Below are positions 55,396-64,000 of a stretch of 64,000 nucleotides of DNA, piece after piece; position 1 is the stretch's first letter; each line of letters begins with the position of its first letter. The position numbers and the translations under genes are program-made. The stretch is from Fidelibacterota bacterium (lineage in GTDB: Bacteria; Fidelibacterota; Marinisomatia; SCGC-AAA003-L08; JACNLC01). The notes beneath the pieces were generated by a model. The model saw nothing but the letters and a program-made list of their open reading frames with translations. It made no database searches and was not told the DNA's origin. Location of the stretch: positions 1-64,000 of the forward strand of contig JABHXA010000014.1 of NCBI GenBank assembly GCA_018657495.1, read 5' to 3'.

Positions 55396-56031
55396 ATGAA
55401 AAATGAAATAAATATTGATAGCTGGAACAGGAAAGAACATTTTCACTTTTTTTCAAAATTCGAAGAGCCATTTTTTGGAATTACCGCTGAGTTAGATTGC
55501 ACTCATGCCTATAAGGAATCAAAGGAAAACGATTTTTCTTTTTATCTCTATTATCTATACTTGTCATTGAAAGCAATAAATGAAACAGATGAGTTCAAGC
55601 TGAGGATTGACGGCAATAAGGTTTATCGCTATGATACTATAAACGTGTCTTCCACGGTGTTGAGGGATGATAGAACATTTGGTTTTTCATTTATTTATTT
55701 TCACGAGGATTTTAATCAATTCTGCTGTAATGCCGCAAAAGAGATCGATCATATAAAAAGCACAACTGGATTGCAGTTAAATAAAAACTCCAGCAGGCTG
55801 GATACAGTCCATTTTTCATCAATCCCGTGGATATCATTTACCGGATTAACGCATGCCCGGGCATTTGGAAAAGATGACAGTGTTCCAAAGATATCAATTG
55901 GGAAATTTAAAACTGTCGAGAATAAACACTATCTCCCAGTTTCAATAAATTGTCATCATGGATTAATGGATGCCATCCATGTTTCAGACTTCCTGCTAAA
56001 ATACGGTCAATACCTTAGTGGAAGGTTCTAG
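55396..56031 (+). CDS. Chloramphenicol acetyltransferase-like protein
   Basis: A 211-residue CAT-fold trimeric acyltransferase. The catalytic motif reads CHHGLMDA (H187, H188, D192); the classical HHxxxDG has alanine in place of the last glycine. N-terminal strands and the FSFIYFHEDF segment fit the family. Acetyl transfer from acetyl-CoA is likely, but a natural substrate other than chloramphenicol is common in such chromosomal homologues, so I do not call resistance. Its end overlaps the HAD gene by 14 bases. Confidence 0.8.
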   Translation: MKNEINIDSWNRKEHFHFFSKFEEPFFGITAELDCTHAYKESKENDFSFYLYYLYLSLKAINETDEFKLRIDGNKVYRYDTINVSSTVLRDDRTFGFSFIYFHEDFNQFCCNAAKEIDHIKSTTGLQLNKNSSRLDTVHFSSIPWISFTGLTHARAFGKDDSVPKISIGKFKTVENKHYLPVSINCHHGLMDAIHVSDFLLKYGQYLSGRF

Positions 56032-56746
56032 ACTGAAAGCACCCCAATTAATCGCCTTTGATGCTGATGATACACTTTGGCTAAACGAGCCAATTTATAC
56101 CGATACCCAGAATAAATTCAATACCATCATCCGACCTTTTTTGACATCCGGCAGTCCAGATGAAATACTGTATCAAACTGAAATGAAAAACCTGAAAATA
56201 TTTGGATATGGTATTAAAGGATTTATTTTGTCGATGATTGAAACAGCAATTGAAATTTCAGACGGTAAAATTTCAAGTAGAGATATAGGTTCGATTATTA
56301 ATCTTGGAAAAGAGATGATCAATCACCCGGTACTGATATTGGATGGTGTGAGGGAAACTCTCACTGATTTATCCCAACGCTACAAATTGATGATTATTAC
56401 CAAAGGTGATCTATTTGATCAGGAAAGTAAAATTGCACGATCAGGACTGGTGGACAAATTTTCATATATTGAGATTGTAACCAGGAAGGATAGCGATATT
56501 TATTCTGCTATATTAAAGAAATATAAAGTGATAGCAAACCAGTTTTTAATGATTGGGAATTCTCTTAAATCTGATATCCTTCCGGTGTGTGATTTGGGTG
56601 GTCATGCTGTTCATATCCCTTATGATACTACCTGGCAGCATGAAGAAGTGGATGTTCAGGCAATAAAACAGCCCTACCATGTTTTAGAAAATATTAGTCA
56701 TTTGCCAGAATATCTTGAAAATTATTTTGATTCCCCTATAGGATAA
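56018..56746 (+). CDS. HAD superfamily hydrolase
   Basis: A 242-residue haloacid dehalogenase-type phosphatase. Motif I is FDADDTLW (D15 nucleophile, D17 acid/base), motif II IITKGD, motif III the lysine near 160, and motif IV MIGNSLKSD. The helical cap (about 25-100) is of the C1 type. Substrate unknown; a small phosphorylated metabolite is likely. The start is GTG inside the end of the CAT-like gene, so the two are coupled. Confidence 0.88.
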   Translation: MEGSRLKAPQLIAFDADDTLWLNEPIYTDTQNKFNTIIRPFLTSGSPDEILYQTEMKNLKIFGYGIKGFILSMIETAIEISDGKISSRDIGSIINLGKEMINHPVLILDGVRETLTDLSQRYKLMIITKGDLFDQESKIARSGLVDKFSYIEIVTRKDSDIYSAILKKYKVIANQFLMIGNSLKSDILPVCDLGGHAVHIPYDTTWQHEEVDVQAIKQPYHVLENISHLPEYLENYFDSPIG

Positions 56747-56845
56747 ACCTGAATATTTCCACGCTCTCTGTACTAAAAAAAATAATAAAGATGGCAATAC
56801 CGTGAATTTTCCGTCAAAAAACACATGTAGATTTGGCCGATTAAT

Positions 56846-58045
56846 ATGAAGAAATTCCTAGTCATTTGCGGATTAATCCTATCCATTGTTTCGGCACAGA
56901 AAACTTCTGATGAAATTCAGCATGAGATCGATACACGCAATCTATCCCTGGAACAGCTCAGGAAAGAAATTGAAACTGTAGAGGGCAGATTAAACTATAA
57001 AGAATCCCAAGCCAGGGCGGGTGAAGAGATTCTTGTGGAGTTGAATCGAAAAATTGACCTCACAGAGAAACTGATCAAATCTCTTGCCAGGGAGGAACGG
57101 ATATATTCAGAAAAAATCCAGCTAACAACCATATCCATTACAGACAAAAAAGAAAATTTAGTCTACCTTAGAGATCAGATGAGAAAACGAATGGTATATT
57201 TATATGAAAATGGCCATCCATCCCTAATCGAAATAATTTTCCTGTCGGCAAATTTGAATGAGATGGTATACAGAATTCGGTACCTCGATATTCTTGATAA
57301 ACAAGATGATATTCTTGAGTCAAAAATAAATAATACTATCCAGGGTCTGGAGGTGGAAAATCATAAGTATTCTCAAGAATTGACAAATAAAAGATCCCTT
57401 CGAGTAGAGAAGGAAGATGAAAGCAATAAACTGGAATCAGACATCCGTTACAGAAATGAGGTGTTGGCAAGAATAAAGCTTGATAAAAGTAGTTTACAGG
57501 CCAAGTTATCAGATAAACAGAAAAAAATAAAAGAATTGGAAAATTTTCTCACAAGATTATTACAGGATAAAAAAGCGGCAAAGGTCCGTGAAGATGAACT
57601 GGTTAGAATAAGATCTATGCAGAATATGGCCACAACCGGTAATTTTTCAGGATTAAAAGGGCGCCTCTCATGGCCGGTGGAAGGGAAAATAGTGAGTCAT
57701 TTTGGTACCCAGAGAAATACAGAGTTGAATACGGTAACGGAAAGTCCAGGGATTGATATTCGTTCAGCGCCGGGAACACCGGTTAAATCAGTATTGGATG
57801 GCCTAGTGACAAAAATCACCTATCTCAGGGGATATGGGAATGTAATCATTATTGATCATGGTGGTGGATACCAAACGGTGTACGCTAATGTGGATGCTAT
57901 AGAAGTACACGAGAAAGAATATATACAAATGGGAAGTACAATTGCTCATGTTGCCCCAAATGGTACGGATGAACCCAGGCTCCACTTTGAAATTTATGGT
58001 GATCATTCAAAACTTGATCCGGAAAAATGGTTAACGCGGCGATGA
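56846..58045 (+). CDS. EnvC-like murein hydrolase activator (degenerate LytM domain)
   Basis: The signal peptide (about 1-17) is followed by a long coiled coil (about 20-255) and a C-terminal LytM/M23 domain (about 270-399). The fold motifs are there (SHFGTQ, GIDIRSAPGTPV, GYGNVIIIDHG, LHFEI), but the first zinc histidine before GID is a serine/proline and YAH is YAN, so the zinc site is incomplete. That matches EnvC, which activates amidases during cell division instead of cutting murein itself. holB overlaps its stop as ATGA. Confidence 0.9.
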   Translation: MKKFLVICGLILSIVSAQKTSDEIQHEIDTRNLSLEQLRKEIETVEGRLNYKESQARAGEEILVELNRKIDLTEKLIKSLAREERIYSEKIQLTTISITDKKENLVYLRDQMRKRMVYLYENGHPSLIEIIFLSANLNEMVYRIRYLDILDKQDDILESKINNTIQGLEVENHKYSQELTNKRSLRVEKEDESNKLESDIRYRNEVLARIKLDKSSLQAKLSDKQKKIKELENFLTRLLQDKKAAKVREDELVRIRSMQNMATTGNFSGLKGRLSWPVEGKIVSHFGTQRNTELNTVTESPGIDIRSAPGTPVKSVLDGLVTKITYLRGYGNVIIIDHGGGYQTVYANVDAIEVHEKEYIQMGSTIAHVAPNGTDEPRLHFEIYGDHSKLDPEKWLTRR

Positions 58046-59205
58046 TATATTCTCAACTAAAAATAAACACTAAAAACTGGAAGACGCTACTACAGGCACA
58101 TTCAAACAATCGACTACATCACGCATTGCTTTTCTATGGTCCGGGAGGGTCGGGAAAATCAGGACATGCCATCGAACTCGCAGCTTTTATAAATTGTCAA
58201 CAAAGAGAGACATCTGGTCCATGCGGACAATGCCCATCGTGCAAAAAGATAAAATCATTTCAGCACAGCAATATTAAATTGATCATTCCGTATCCCAGGA
58301 AAGGCAATCTTGATAAAAAATCTCCCTCTATAAAAGCATTAACTGATGCAAATTTAGACCTCCTGAGGAGTCAGATGGCAAAAATGGGTAGGAATCCTTA
58401 TTTTAAAATGGAATTACCCAATGCCAATACAATCCTAATAAATAGCATTCGTGAACTGCATCATGAAATCTATTTGTCCACACCGGATCAAGGCAGTCGG
58501 ATAATATTCATATTTTCTGCTGAAATGTTATGTGTGCCAAATCATGCCTCAGCAAACGCACTTTTAAAAATTTTGGAAGAACCGCCTGATAATACATATT
58601 TCATCCTTGTCACTTCCAAACCGGATTTATTATTGGATACTATTATTTCCCGCTGCCAAAAGATGTATTTTCCTTCTTTGCATGCAGGAGATGTGGAATC
58701 CTTTCTCACTTTAGATGGCATCAATGCTGCCGATGCCAGATTGATATCCCGGTTATCAAATGGAAATATCCATTTGGCTGAAAGCTATAAATCAAGAGTA
58801 ATTGAATTATATGACGATGTCAAAACTATTTTGAATGCCGTGTTTACCCGCAACCCACAGATGTGGTCAAAAATGCATCAGAAAATCCGTAATCTGAAAC
58901 AAAGCAGTAAGATTGGTCTTGGATATTTTTTTGGATTGGGTATCTATGCCTTCAGGGATATGCTTATGCTGGCTCAAACTTCAGATAATGACAGGGTCAT
59001 CTTTGTTGAAAATATGGAAAAGTACGAAAAAATTCTGCGTCGATTTCCAAATGCTGACTGGGCGGAATGTATTTCTCTAATGGAGGATGCCCAGGCATTT
59101 ATCCGGGCAAATGGGTATCCACCTTTAGTGATAAATACAATGCTGATGGAAATGGGCGAGGTAATTCAAGGGAAGGAAATTAAAAGATTTTCTATAATCG
59201 ATTAG
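58042..59205 (+). CDS. holB: DNA polymerase III delta' subunit-like clamp-loader protein
   Basis: An AAA+ protein of 387 residues from the ATG at 58042, which overlaps the previous stop (an ATG at 58027 is less likely). It has Walker A GPGGSGKS (33-40), a four-cysteine zinc module with CGQCPSC, FSAEML...ANALLKILEEPP and the sensor SRC. The C-terminal domain after about 230 is helical. These are features of DnaX and delta'; without the long DnaX tail it fits delta' (HolB) best. It is part of the clamp loader at the replication fork. Confidence 0.88.
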   Translation: MIYSQLKINTKNWKTLLQAHSNNRLHHALLFYGPGGSGKSGHAIELAAFINCQQRETSGPCGQCPSCKKIKSFQHSNIKLIIPYPRKGNLDKKSPSIKALTDANLDLLRSQMAKMGRNPYFKMELPNANTILINSIRELHHEIYLSTPDQGSRIIFIFSAEMLCVPNHASANALLKILEEPPDNTYFILVTSKPDLLLDTIISRCQKMYFPSLHAGDVESFLTLDGINAADARLISRLSNGNIHLAESYKSRVIELYDDVKTILNAVFTRNPQMWSKMHQKIRNLKQSSKIGLGYFFGLGIYAFRDMLMLAQTSDNDRVIFVENMEKYEKILRRFPNADWAECISLMEDAQAFIRANGYPPLVINTMLMEMGEVIQGKEIKRFSIID

Positions 59206-59457
59206 GACTTATATCCTTTTAATAAATAGAAATCAAAGATTTGAAATTGAACTCATAAATTGGCATTCAAACTAAAATTCTTAATATCGAGTTCGAATTT
59301 TATTTTCATTATTCCCATTGCCCTTATTTAATGATCAACAATAATAATATCCTAGCTTCCAATGAAATTCATTGTTTCCATAATCACCAATCACAGTAAA
59401 ATTACCGCTTGTACTACAACCAAATAATCAGATCATAGGGATGAAATCAATATAATC

Positions 59458-60972
59458 ATGGGAAAATTCTATATAACTACTCCACTATATTATGTGAATG
59501 ATGATCCGCATATCGGCCATGCCTATACCACCATACTTGCAGATGTACTGGCCAGGTATCACCGAACGCTAGGAGATGATGTTTTTTTTCTCACTGGGAC
59601 AGATGAACATGGTCAGAAAGTTCAACAGGCTGCGGCAAAAAGAAATGTAAGTCCGCAAGATCATGTTGATGAATACGTCATACATTTTAAAGACATGTGG
59701 GAAAAGCTGCATATCAATTACGATGATTTTATACGTACAACTGATAAACGCCATACTGACAGAGTAAAGGAAGCTTTGACTGGATTGTATGATCGTGGTG
59801 AGATTTATTCTGACGAGTATGAAGGATTATATTCTGTTTCAGAGGAAAGATTTGTTACAGAAAAAGAAGTGGAAGAGGGAGATTTCAGGGAAATAATAAA
59901 ATTGAAGGAACGAAATTATTTCTTTAAAATGTCAAAATATCAGGATGCCCTGAAACAGCATATAAATGATAATCCAGATTTTATCAAACCTGTAACTCGA
60001 AAAAATGAGATTTTGGGTTTTTTGGAAAAAGATCTGAATGATTTATGTATATCCCGGCCCAAATCAAGATTAGAGTGGGGGATTGAATTGCCATTTGATG
60101 AAGACTATGTCACTTATGTTTGGTTTGATGCTTTACTAAATTATATTACAGCAATTGGCTGGCAGGTTGATGAAGAGAAATTCAATAAATGGTGGCCGGT
60201 AAATTATCAGCTGATGGGGAAGGATATTCTCACAACCCATGCAGTATACTGGTGCACAATGCTTATGGCATTAGGGGAATCTCTTCCGCAGACTATACTT
60301 GCTCACGGCTGGTGGTTAATGGGCGATTCAAAAATGTCAAAATCAAAGGGAAATGTAGTTCGCCCTCTGGAATTGATTGACGAATACGGGGTGGATCCTG
60401 TTCGCTATTTCCTCATGAGAGATATGGTTCTTGGTCAGGATTCTTCATTCACAATGGATGCTTTCATCAGGAGATATAATTCAGATCTTGCCAATGATTT
60501 TGGCAATCTGGTGAACCGTGTTACAATATTGATACGAAAGAATTATGAGGGTGTAATTCCTGAGCCAGGTGCATTTTCGGATGAAGATAATAAATTGATC
60601 AAAGCTGCTGAAGGTACACCTGAAATTGTCCATGAGCATATTGGAAATCTGCGAATAAATGAAGCCATCGAAAGTACTATTGCCCTGCTGAGAAAAATTA
60701 ATGGCTATCTTGAGGTGAAGGCCCCGTGGAAATCTTTAAAATTAGATAAAGACCAGGGTAGTGCCGGTGCAACTACATTGTATATCGCCTCAAATGTTCT
60801 CAGAATTGGAGCACAGTTATTATCCTCGGTGATGCCATCAAGAATTAAAATTATTCTCGCCATGCTGGGTGCTGAAAAAATCGGGCTAAACGATTATACC
60901 TTTGATGCTCTTAAATCGGGTACTGTCCTTGGCAAAGGAAAGTCGCCTTTCCCGAGAATTGATACAACCTAA
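59458..60972 (+). CDS. metG: Methionyl-tRNA synthetase (short, zinc-free type)
   Basis: A class I synthetase, 504 residues. The HIGH motif is HIGH (18-21) and KMSKS is at 292-296. The insert after YSVSEERFVTE lacks the zinc-knuckle cysteines, as in the MetG2 form, and the protein ends after the anticodon-binding helices without the C-terminal tRNA-binding domain. It follows a 252-base gap with no recognised feature and is coupled to tatD by a one-base overlap. Confidence 0.96.
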   Translation: MGKFYITTPLYYVNDDPHIGHAYTTILADVLARYHRTLGDDVFFLTGTDEHGQKVQQAAAKRNVSPQDHVDEYVIHFKDMWEKLHINYDDFIRTTDKRHTDRVKEALTGLYDRGEIYSDEYEGLYSVSEERFVTEKEVEEGDFREIIKLKERNYFFKMSKYQDALKQHINDNPDFIKPVTRKNEILGFLEKDLNDLCISRPKSRLEWGIELPFDEDYVTYVWFDALLNYITAIGWQVDEEKFNKWWPVNYQLMGKDILTTHAVYWCTMLMALGESLPQTILAHGWWLMGDSKMSKSKGNVVRPLELIDEYGVDPVRYFLMRDMVLGQDSSFTMDAFIRRYNSDLANDFGNLVNRVTILIRKNYEGVIPEPGAFSDEDNKLIKAAEGTPEIVHEHIGNLRINEAIESTIALLRKINGYLEVKAPWKSLKLDKDQGSAGATTLYIASNVLRIGAQLLSSVMPSRIKIILAMLGAEKIGLNDYTFDALKSGTVLGKGKSPFPRIDTT

Positions 60973-61739
60973 TGACTCTTATTGACACCCATTGTCACAT
61001 ATATGATAAGCGATTTTCCAATGACATTGAGGATGTTATTCGACGGGCGCAAGATTCTGGTTTATCCCATATTATTACCGTAGGAACTGATCTCAAAACC
61101 GTTGAGCTCTGTATTGAGTTATGCGAAAAATATCCTATAGTATATGCAACTGCAGGTATTCATCCTCATGAAGCAAAAGATTGCCCCCCAAACTACTTGA
61201 ATGAGTTGGAGTCATTTGTAACACATCCAAAAGTTGTGGCGGTGGGGGAAATCGGACTAGATTATTTTTATAATTTTAGTGATCCGGACATTCAAATTAG
61301 AATGTTCAGAGAACAGCTGGAATTTGCCGTTTCTTCAGATTTACCTGCAATAGTGCATACACGGGATTCTGACGATGACCTTGTTCATCATCTCACCCAA
61401 TCAGGAAACAGGTATGGAGTTGTTCATTCTTTCTCAGGGGATAAAAGTATGGCTGAAAAACTCATCCAACTTGATTATTTAATATCTTTCACCGGTATGG
61501 TCACCTTTATAAAAGAAGCGCTTCCAGAGGTGGTGGAATGGATTGCCGCTGATAAATATATGATTGAAACTGATTCACCCTATCTTACACCAAAACCATT
61601 TCGAGGCAAAAAAAATGAACCGGCGTATGTTAGGTATATCGCCGAGAAAATTGCCCAAATACGCCATATATCGGTTGAAGAGGTGGCTGAGCAGACAACA
61701 GAAAATGCTCTTGCTTTTTTTAGAAAACTAACAATTTGA
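60972..61739 (+). CDS. tatD: TatD family metal-dependent DNase
   Basis: A TIM-barrel metal hydrolase of 255 residues. Metal ligands are visible in IDTHCHI (first strand), GEIGLDYF, HTRDSDDD, VVHSFSG and ETDSPYLTP. The family removes DNA 3' ends in DNA quality control. Its neighbourhood between metG and rsmA is a widespread arrangement in bacteria. The next gene starts with TTG inside its stop (TTGA). Confidence 0.95.
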   Translation: MTLIDTHCHIYDKRFSNDIEDVIRRAQDSGLSHIITVGTDLKTVELCIELCEKYPIVYATAGIHPHEAKDCPPNYLNELESFVTHPKVVAVGEIGLDYFYNFSDPDIQIRMFREQLEFAVSSDLPAIVHTRDSDDDLVHHLTQSGNRYGVVHSFSGDKSMAEKLIQLDYLISFTGMVTFIKEALPEVVEWIAADKYMIETDSPYLTPKPFRGKKNEPAYVRYIAEKIAQIRHISVEEVAEQTTENALAFFRKLTI

Positions 61740-62482
61740 GTCATACTTTTCGTAAAAGATGGGGCCAGAATTTTCTTCAAGACCCCAATATTATATCAAA
61801 AATTCTTGAATCCTCTGGTGCCAGGCCAAATGATGTTTTTATTGAGGTCGGTGCCGGATCAGGAGCCCTGACTTTCCCTCTTGCAGAAATGGCTAAAAAA
61901 GTTTATGCCATAGAGATTGATCCTCACCTGATACCCGGTTTAAGATCAGAAGCGGCGGCCAACATTGAGATATTACATGAAGATTTTCTTAAAATGGATT
62001 TAACTGTTTTTGGAGATGGGATCAAATTTATTGGTAATCTTCCATATTATATAACTACTCCAATTATATTTAAGGTTCTTTCGGTAAAAAACTGGTTGAG
62101 TGCATTGTTTATGGTACAAAAGGAAGTGGCTGAGCGGATATGTTCAAAACCGGGAAATAAGATTTACGGTAGATTATCAGTCATGCTTCAGGCATTGGCG
62201 GATGTAGAGAAGTTATTTGATATCCCTCCAACTGTATTTTATCCCAAACCGGATGTTCATTCAACGGTTATAAAACTCACACCAGTAAATAGGTCTATTA
62301 AAGACTGGGATCTGTTTTCACAGATGGTAAAACAAGCCTTTGGACAGAGACGGAAAAAATTACGAAATACCATTTCAGAATATCTTCTTGGCGAGAGCAA
62401 AATGATGTTTGAAGAAAAGCGTCCCGAGGTGTTATCAGTAGAAGAGTTCATTTTAATTTCAAACTCTTGTGCAGAAGTATGA
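61736..62482 (+). CDS. rsmA: 16S rRNA dimethyladenosine transferase RsmA/KsgA
   Basis: Methylates two adjacent adenines near the 3' end of 16S rRNA. The 248 residues start KRWGQNFLQDP and contain the SAM motif IEVGAGSGALT and the catalytic NLPYY. The C-terminal helical domain ends with FGQRRKKLRNT. The start is TTG, overlapping the tatD stop. It is translated from the metG-tatD-rsmA transcript. Confidence 0.96.
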   Translation: MSHTFRKRWGQNFLQDPNIISKILESSGARPNDVFIEVGAGSGALTFPLAEMAKKVYAIEIDPHLIPGLRSEAAANIEILHEDFLKMDLTVFGDGIKFIGNLPYYITTPIIFKVLSVKNWLSALFMVQKEVAERICSKPGNKIYGRLSVMLQALADVEKLFDIPPTVFYPKPDVHSTVIKLTPVNRSIKDWDLFSQMVKQAFGQRRKKLRNTISEYLLGESKMMFEEKRPEVLSVEEFILISNSCAEV

Positions 62483-62531
62483 GTTATTGTAAAATTGTTG
62501 CTGTGCGTATTTAATAATTTGGAGATTTGAT

Positions 62532-63533
62532 ATGGCCAAAAAGGTCTCAAAGGTAGTCAAGAAAAAAGAAGAAAATTTAGAAACTGGAGAAGTTGCCACT
62601 GATAACGAGGAGCTACTCCAATCGGAAAAACCGGCAAACAAACCCAAAACGAGAAAATCTAAAAAACAATCTGCTCTTGACCGTAAAATCCAGAAGATTG
62701 GTAATGATGCCAATCGAGCCTTGAGTCGCTACCTTTCTGAAATAGGAAAATTTCAACCGCTTGAGCCAATGAGAGAGGTTCATCTTGCTAAAGAAGTTAA
62801 AAAGGGTAATCGAATTGCCCTGAAAGAATTAACTGAAGCAAATCTCAGGTTTGTTGTGAGTGTTGCAAAAGATTACCAGGGTCAGGGAATGCCACTAACT
62901 GATTTAATAAATGAAGGTAATCTTGGTTTAATCAAAGCCGCTGAACGATTTGATGAAACTCGTGGTTTCAAATTTATATCCTACGCTGTGTGGTGGATTC
63001 GCCAATCCGTTCTTCAGGCACTTGCAGAACATTCAAGGATTGTCAGACTGCCGCTGAATCGTGTTGGAACGATAAGCAAAATTAATAAAACATCTGAAAG
63101 ACTCGAGCAGGAATTCGAAAGAAGCCCCAGGGCAGATGAGCTCGCTCGACAATTGACCATGCAGCCGCATGAAGTTTCAGATGCTGTAAGAATTTCACGG
63201 AGACATCACTCTCTTGACACCCCATTTTCCGATGAAGATAAAAATTGTCTATTGGATGTAATTGAGGATGGCAAGCAGGATTCTCCTGATAAAGATTTAA
63301 TGAGAGACTCATTAAGAGAAGAAGTGATAGCTGCCCTGGAAACATTAAAAGATCGCGAAAAAGACGTGATCAAAATGTATTTTGGCATTGGTATGGACTA
63401 TGCGCTGACTCTTAACGAGATAGGTGAAGAATTTCATTTGACCCGGGAACGGGTTCGACAGATAAAAGAAAAAGCCATCAGAAGACTGAGGCATAAATCA
63501 CGAAGTAAGAAACTTCGTTCTTATCTAGGATAA
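62532..63533 (+). CDS. rpoD: Primary sigma factor RpoD/SigA (short form)
   Basis: A sigma-70 group factor of 333 residues. Region 1.2 starts near [11 protein letters not shown], region 2 has [37 protein letters not shown], region 3 RADELARQL, and region 4.2 [17 protein letters not shown]. Region 1.1 is replaced by a lysine-rich stretch (1-55) of low complexity. It starts with ATG after GGAG. It is followed by rpsU 34 bases later; dnaG, its usual partner, lies at the far end of the window. Confidence 0.95.
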   Translation: MAKKVSKVVKKKEENLETGEVATDNEELLQSEKPANKPKTRKSKKQSALDRKIQKIGNDANRALSRYLSEIGKFQPLEPMREVHLAKEVKKGNRIALKELTEANLRFVVSVAKDYQGQGMPLTDLINEGNLGLIKAAERFDETRGFKFISYAVWWIRQSVLQALAEHSRIVRLPLNRVGTISKINKTSERLEQEFERSPRADELARQLTMQPHEVSDAVRISRRHHSLDTPFSDEDKNCLLDVIEDGKQDSPDKDLMRDSLREEVIAALETLKDREKDVIKMYFGIGMDYALTLNEIGEEFHLTRERVRQIKEKAIRRLRHKSRSKKLRSYLG

Positions 63534-63567
63534 CTATTATTATTACAGGCGAGAGGGGGTAATATTT

Positions 63568-63756
63568 TTGATTTTTGTAACTGTTAGAAACGGCGAGCCG
63601 TTTGAAAAAGCGCTCAAGCGCTTCAAGAAAAAATGGGAAAAAGCAGGTGTTTTGAGGGACGTGAAAAGAAAGTCCTACTATCTTAAACCCAGTGAAGCAA
63701 AAAGGGTCGCCGCCAAGAAATCGGCAAAATCAAGACATAGAATGTTCCGTCGCTAG
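63568..63756 (+). CDS. rpsU: Small ribosomal subunit protein bS21
   Basis: A 62-residue basic protein with the bS21 signature: VTVRNGEPFEKALKRFKKK near the N-terminus and a helix ending in a KSRHRMFRR-type tail. It sits in the 30S subunit near the anti-Shine-Dalgarno region. The start is TTG, 8 bases after a strong AGAGGGGGT; no ATG is available. It is the last gene of the metG-rpsU run, followed by a terminator. Confidence 0.93.
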   Translation: MIFVTVRNGEPFEKALKRFKKKWEKAGVLRDVKRKSYYLKPSEAKRVAAKKSAKSRHRMFRR

Positions 63757-63780
63757 GAAGAATTCTTATATTATCTACAA

Positions 63781-63815
63781 AGAGCCATCCATTTTGGGTG
63801 GCTTTTTGCTTTTTA
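63781..63815 (+). terminator. Rho-independent terminator after rpsU
   Basis: A seven- to nine-pair stem (about 63782-63790 with 63796-63804, including G-U pairs) around ATTTT, then a T-rich tract (TTTTTGCTTTT). It lies 25 bases after the rpsU stop. Confidence 0.85.
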
Positions 63816-64000
63816 GGAGACATTCATTTTTTTAGGGAATTAGCGCAAGTAGGGGATTTTAGCTTGGTTTTCTTATTGAATTTCATCTCAAATAATCATG
63901 AACTGCCGATTCTATCAGAATGTAAATTTAGCCAATAGGATTTAAAAAATTATTTAATACAGGCAAGATAAATAACAGATTATGGAACTAATAAGAAGCA

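Noticed and set aside
55396-56031. An acquired antibiotic resistance gene
   Set aside because: No mobile element is near, base composition looks like the neighbours, and the catalytic motif is atypical.
59206-59457. A T-box or other riboswitch before metG
   Set aside because: No T-box motif, specifier stem or terminator/antiterminator pair was seen in the 252 bases.
63982-64000. Possible first codons (ATG GAA CTA ATA AGA AGC) of a further plus-strand gene
   Set aside because: Only six codons are inside the window and no clear ribosome binding site precedes them.
1-64000. CRISPR array, prophage, insertion sequence or anti-phage island
   Set aside because: No regularly spaced repeats, transposase, integrase, phage structural gene or known defence gene was found.

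Overview
The window looks like a chromosomal segment of an AT-rich, Gram-negative bacterium of the Fibrobacterota-Chlorobiota-Bacteroidota superphylum. Candidatus Marinimicrobia (SAR406) or a close relative is my best guess. The evidence is a type IX secretion (T9SS) C-terminal tail on one secreted protease, a DUF4835/PorD-like protein, four secreted proteins with paired dockerin-like calcium-binding repeats, outer-membrane proteins (Omp85, TolC, a lipoprotein M16 peptidase), and several TTG/GTG starts with good ribosome binding sites. The taxonomic placement is inference. I saw no transposase, integrase, phage gene, CRISPR array or rRNA.

Layout. 1-592: terminators and a CAT-anticodon tRNA (probably tRNA-Ile2). 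593-5966 (minus): a housekeeping operon yqeY-cvpA-mutS2-dnaG. 6258-13560 (plus): secreted or envelope proteins (a phosphoesterase-like/EEP fusion, a barrel-like protein, an M16 lipoprotein peptidase) and a class V aminotransferase. 13619-17437 (minus): a PNGase F-like secreted protein, an Rrf2 regulator and an HtrA/DegP protease. 17616-22132 (plus): a compact transporter/enzyme cluster (DASS symporter, SDR, DUF2231, alpha/beta hydrolase, MBL hydrolase). 22199-22569: a self-contained unit for a 76-residue two-repeat protein. 22746-23999: a small Omp85 protein. 23996-28845 (minus): a FakA-FakB fusion with plsY, then miaA with a glycosyltransferase. 28976-34213 (plus): SSS symporter, rmuC, GNAT, and two tandem class I PPK2 genes. 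34313-40484 (minus): three secreted proteases in one operon. 40647-43777 (minus): CNBD protein, AI-2E-family permease, M20 peptidase. 44058-46308 (plus): a YtrA-type GntR/ABC-2 operon with a recognisable operator. 46645-53091 (plus): Yip1 protein, then TolC/MacA/MacB-like tripartite efflux. 53205-56746: PorD-like, pirin, CAT-like and HAD genes. 56846-63756 (plus): EnvC-like protein, holB, then metG-tatD-rsmA-rpoD-rpsU.

How the genes work together. The FakA-FakB fusion would activate fatty acids to acyl-phosphate, the substrate of PlsY encoded next to it, so two steps of phospholipid synthesis from exogenous fatty acids sit in one unit. The three tandem proteases all carry dockerin-like repeats, but only one has a T9SS tail, and that one also has a short cohesin-like segment; they may form a surface-anchored protease assembly (hypothesis). 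The macromolecular-synthesis genes that are adjacent in many bacteria (rpsU, yqeY, dnaG, rpoD) are split between the two ends of the window, pointing outward.

The best candidates for something not well described are the protease/dockerin/cohesin-like cluster, the FakA-FakB fusion beside plsY, the phosphoesterase-like domain that has lost its metal ligands but is fused to an intact EEP nuclease-like domain, and the autonomous two-repeat small protein.
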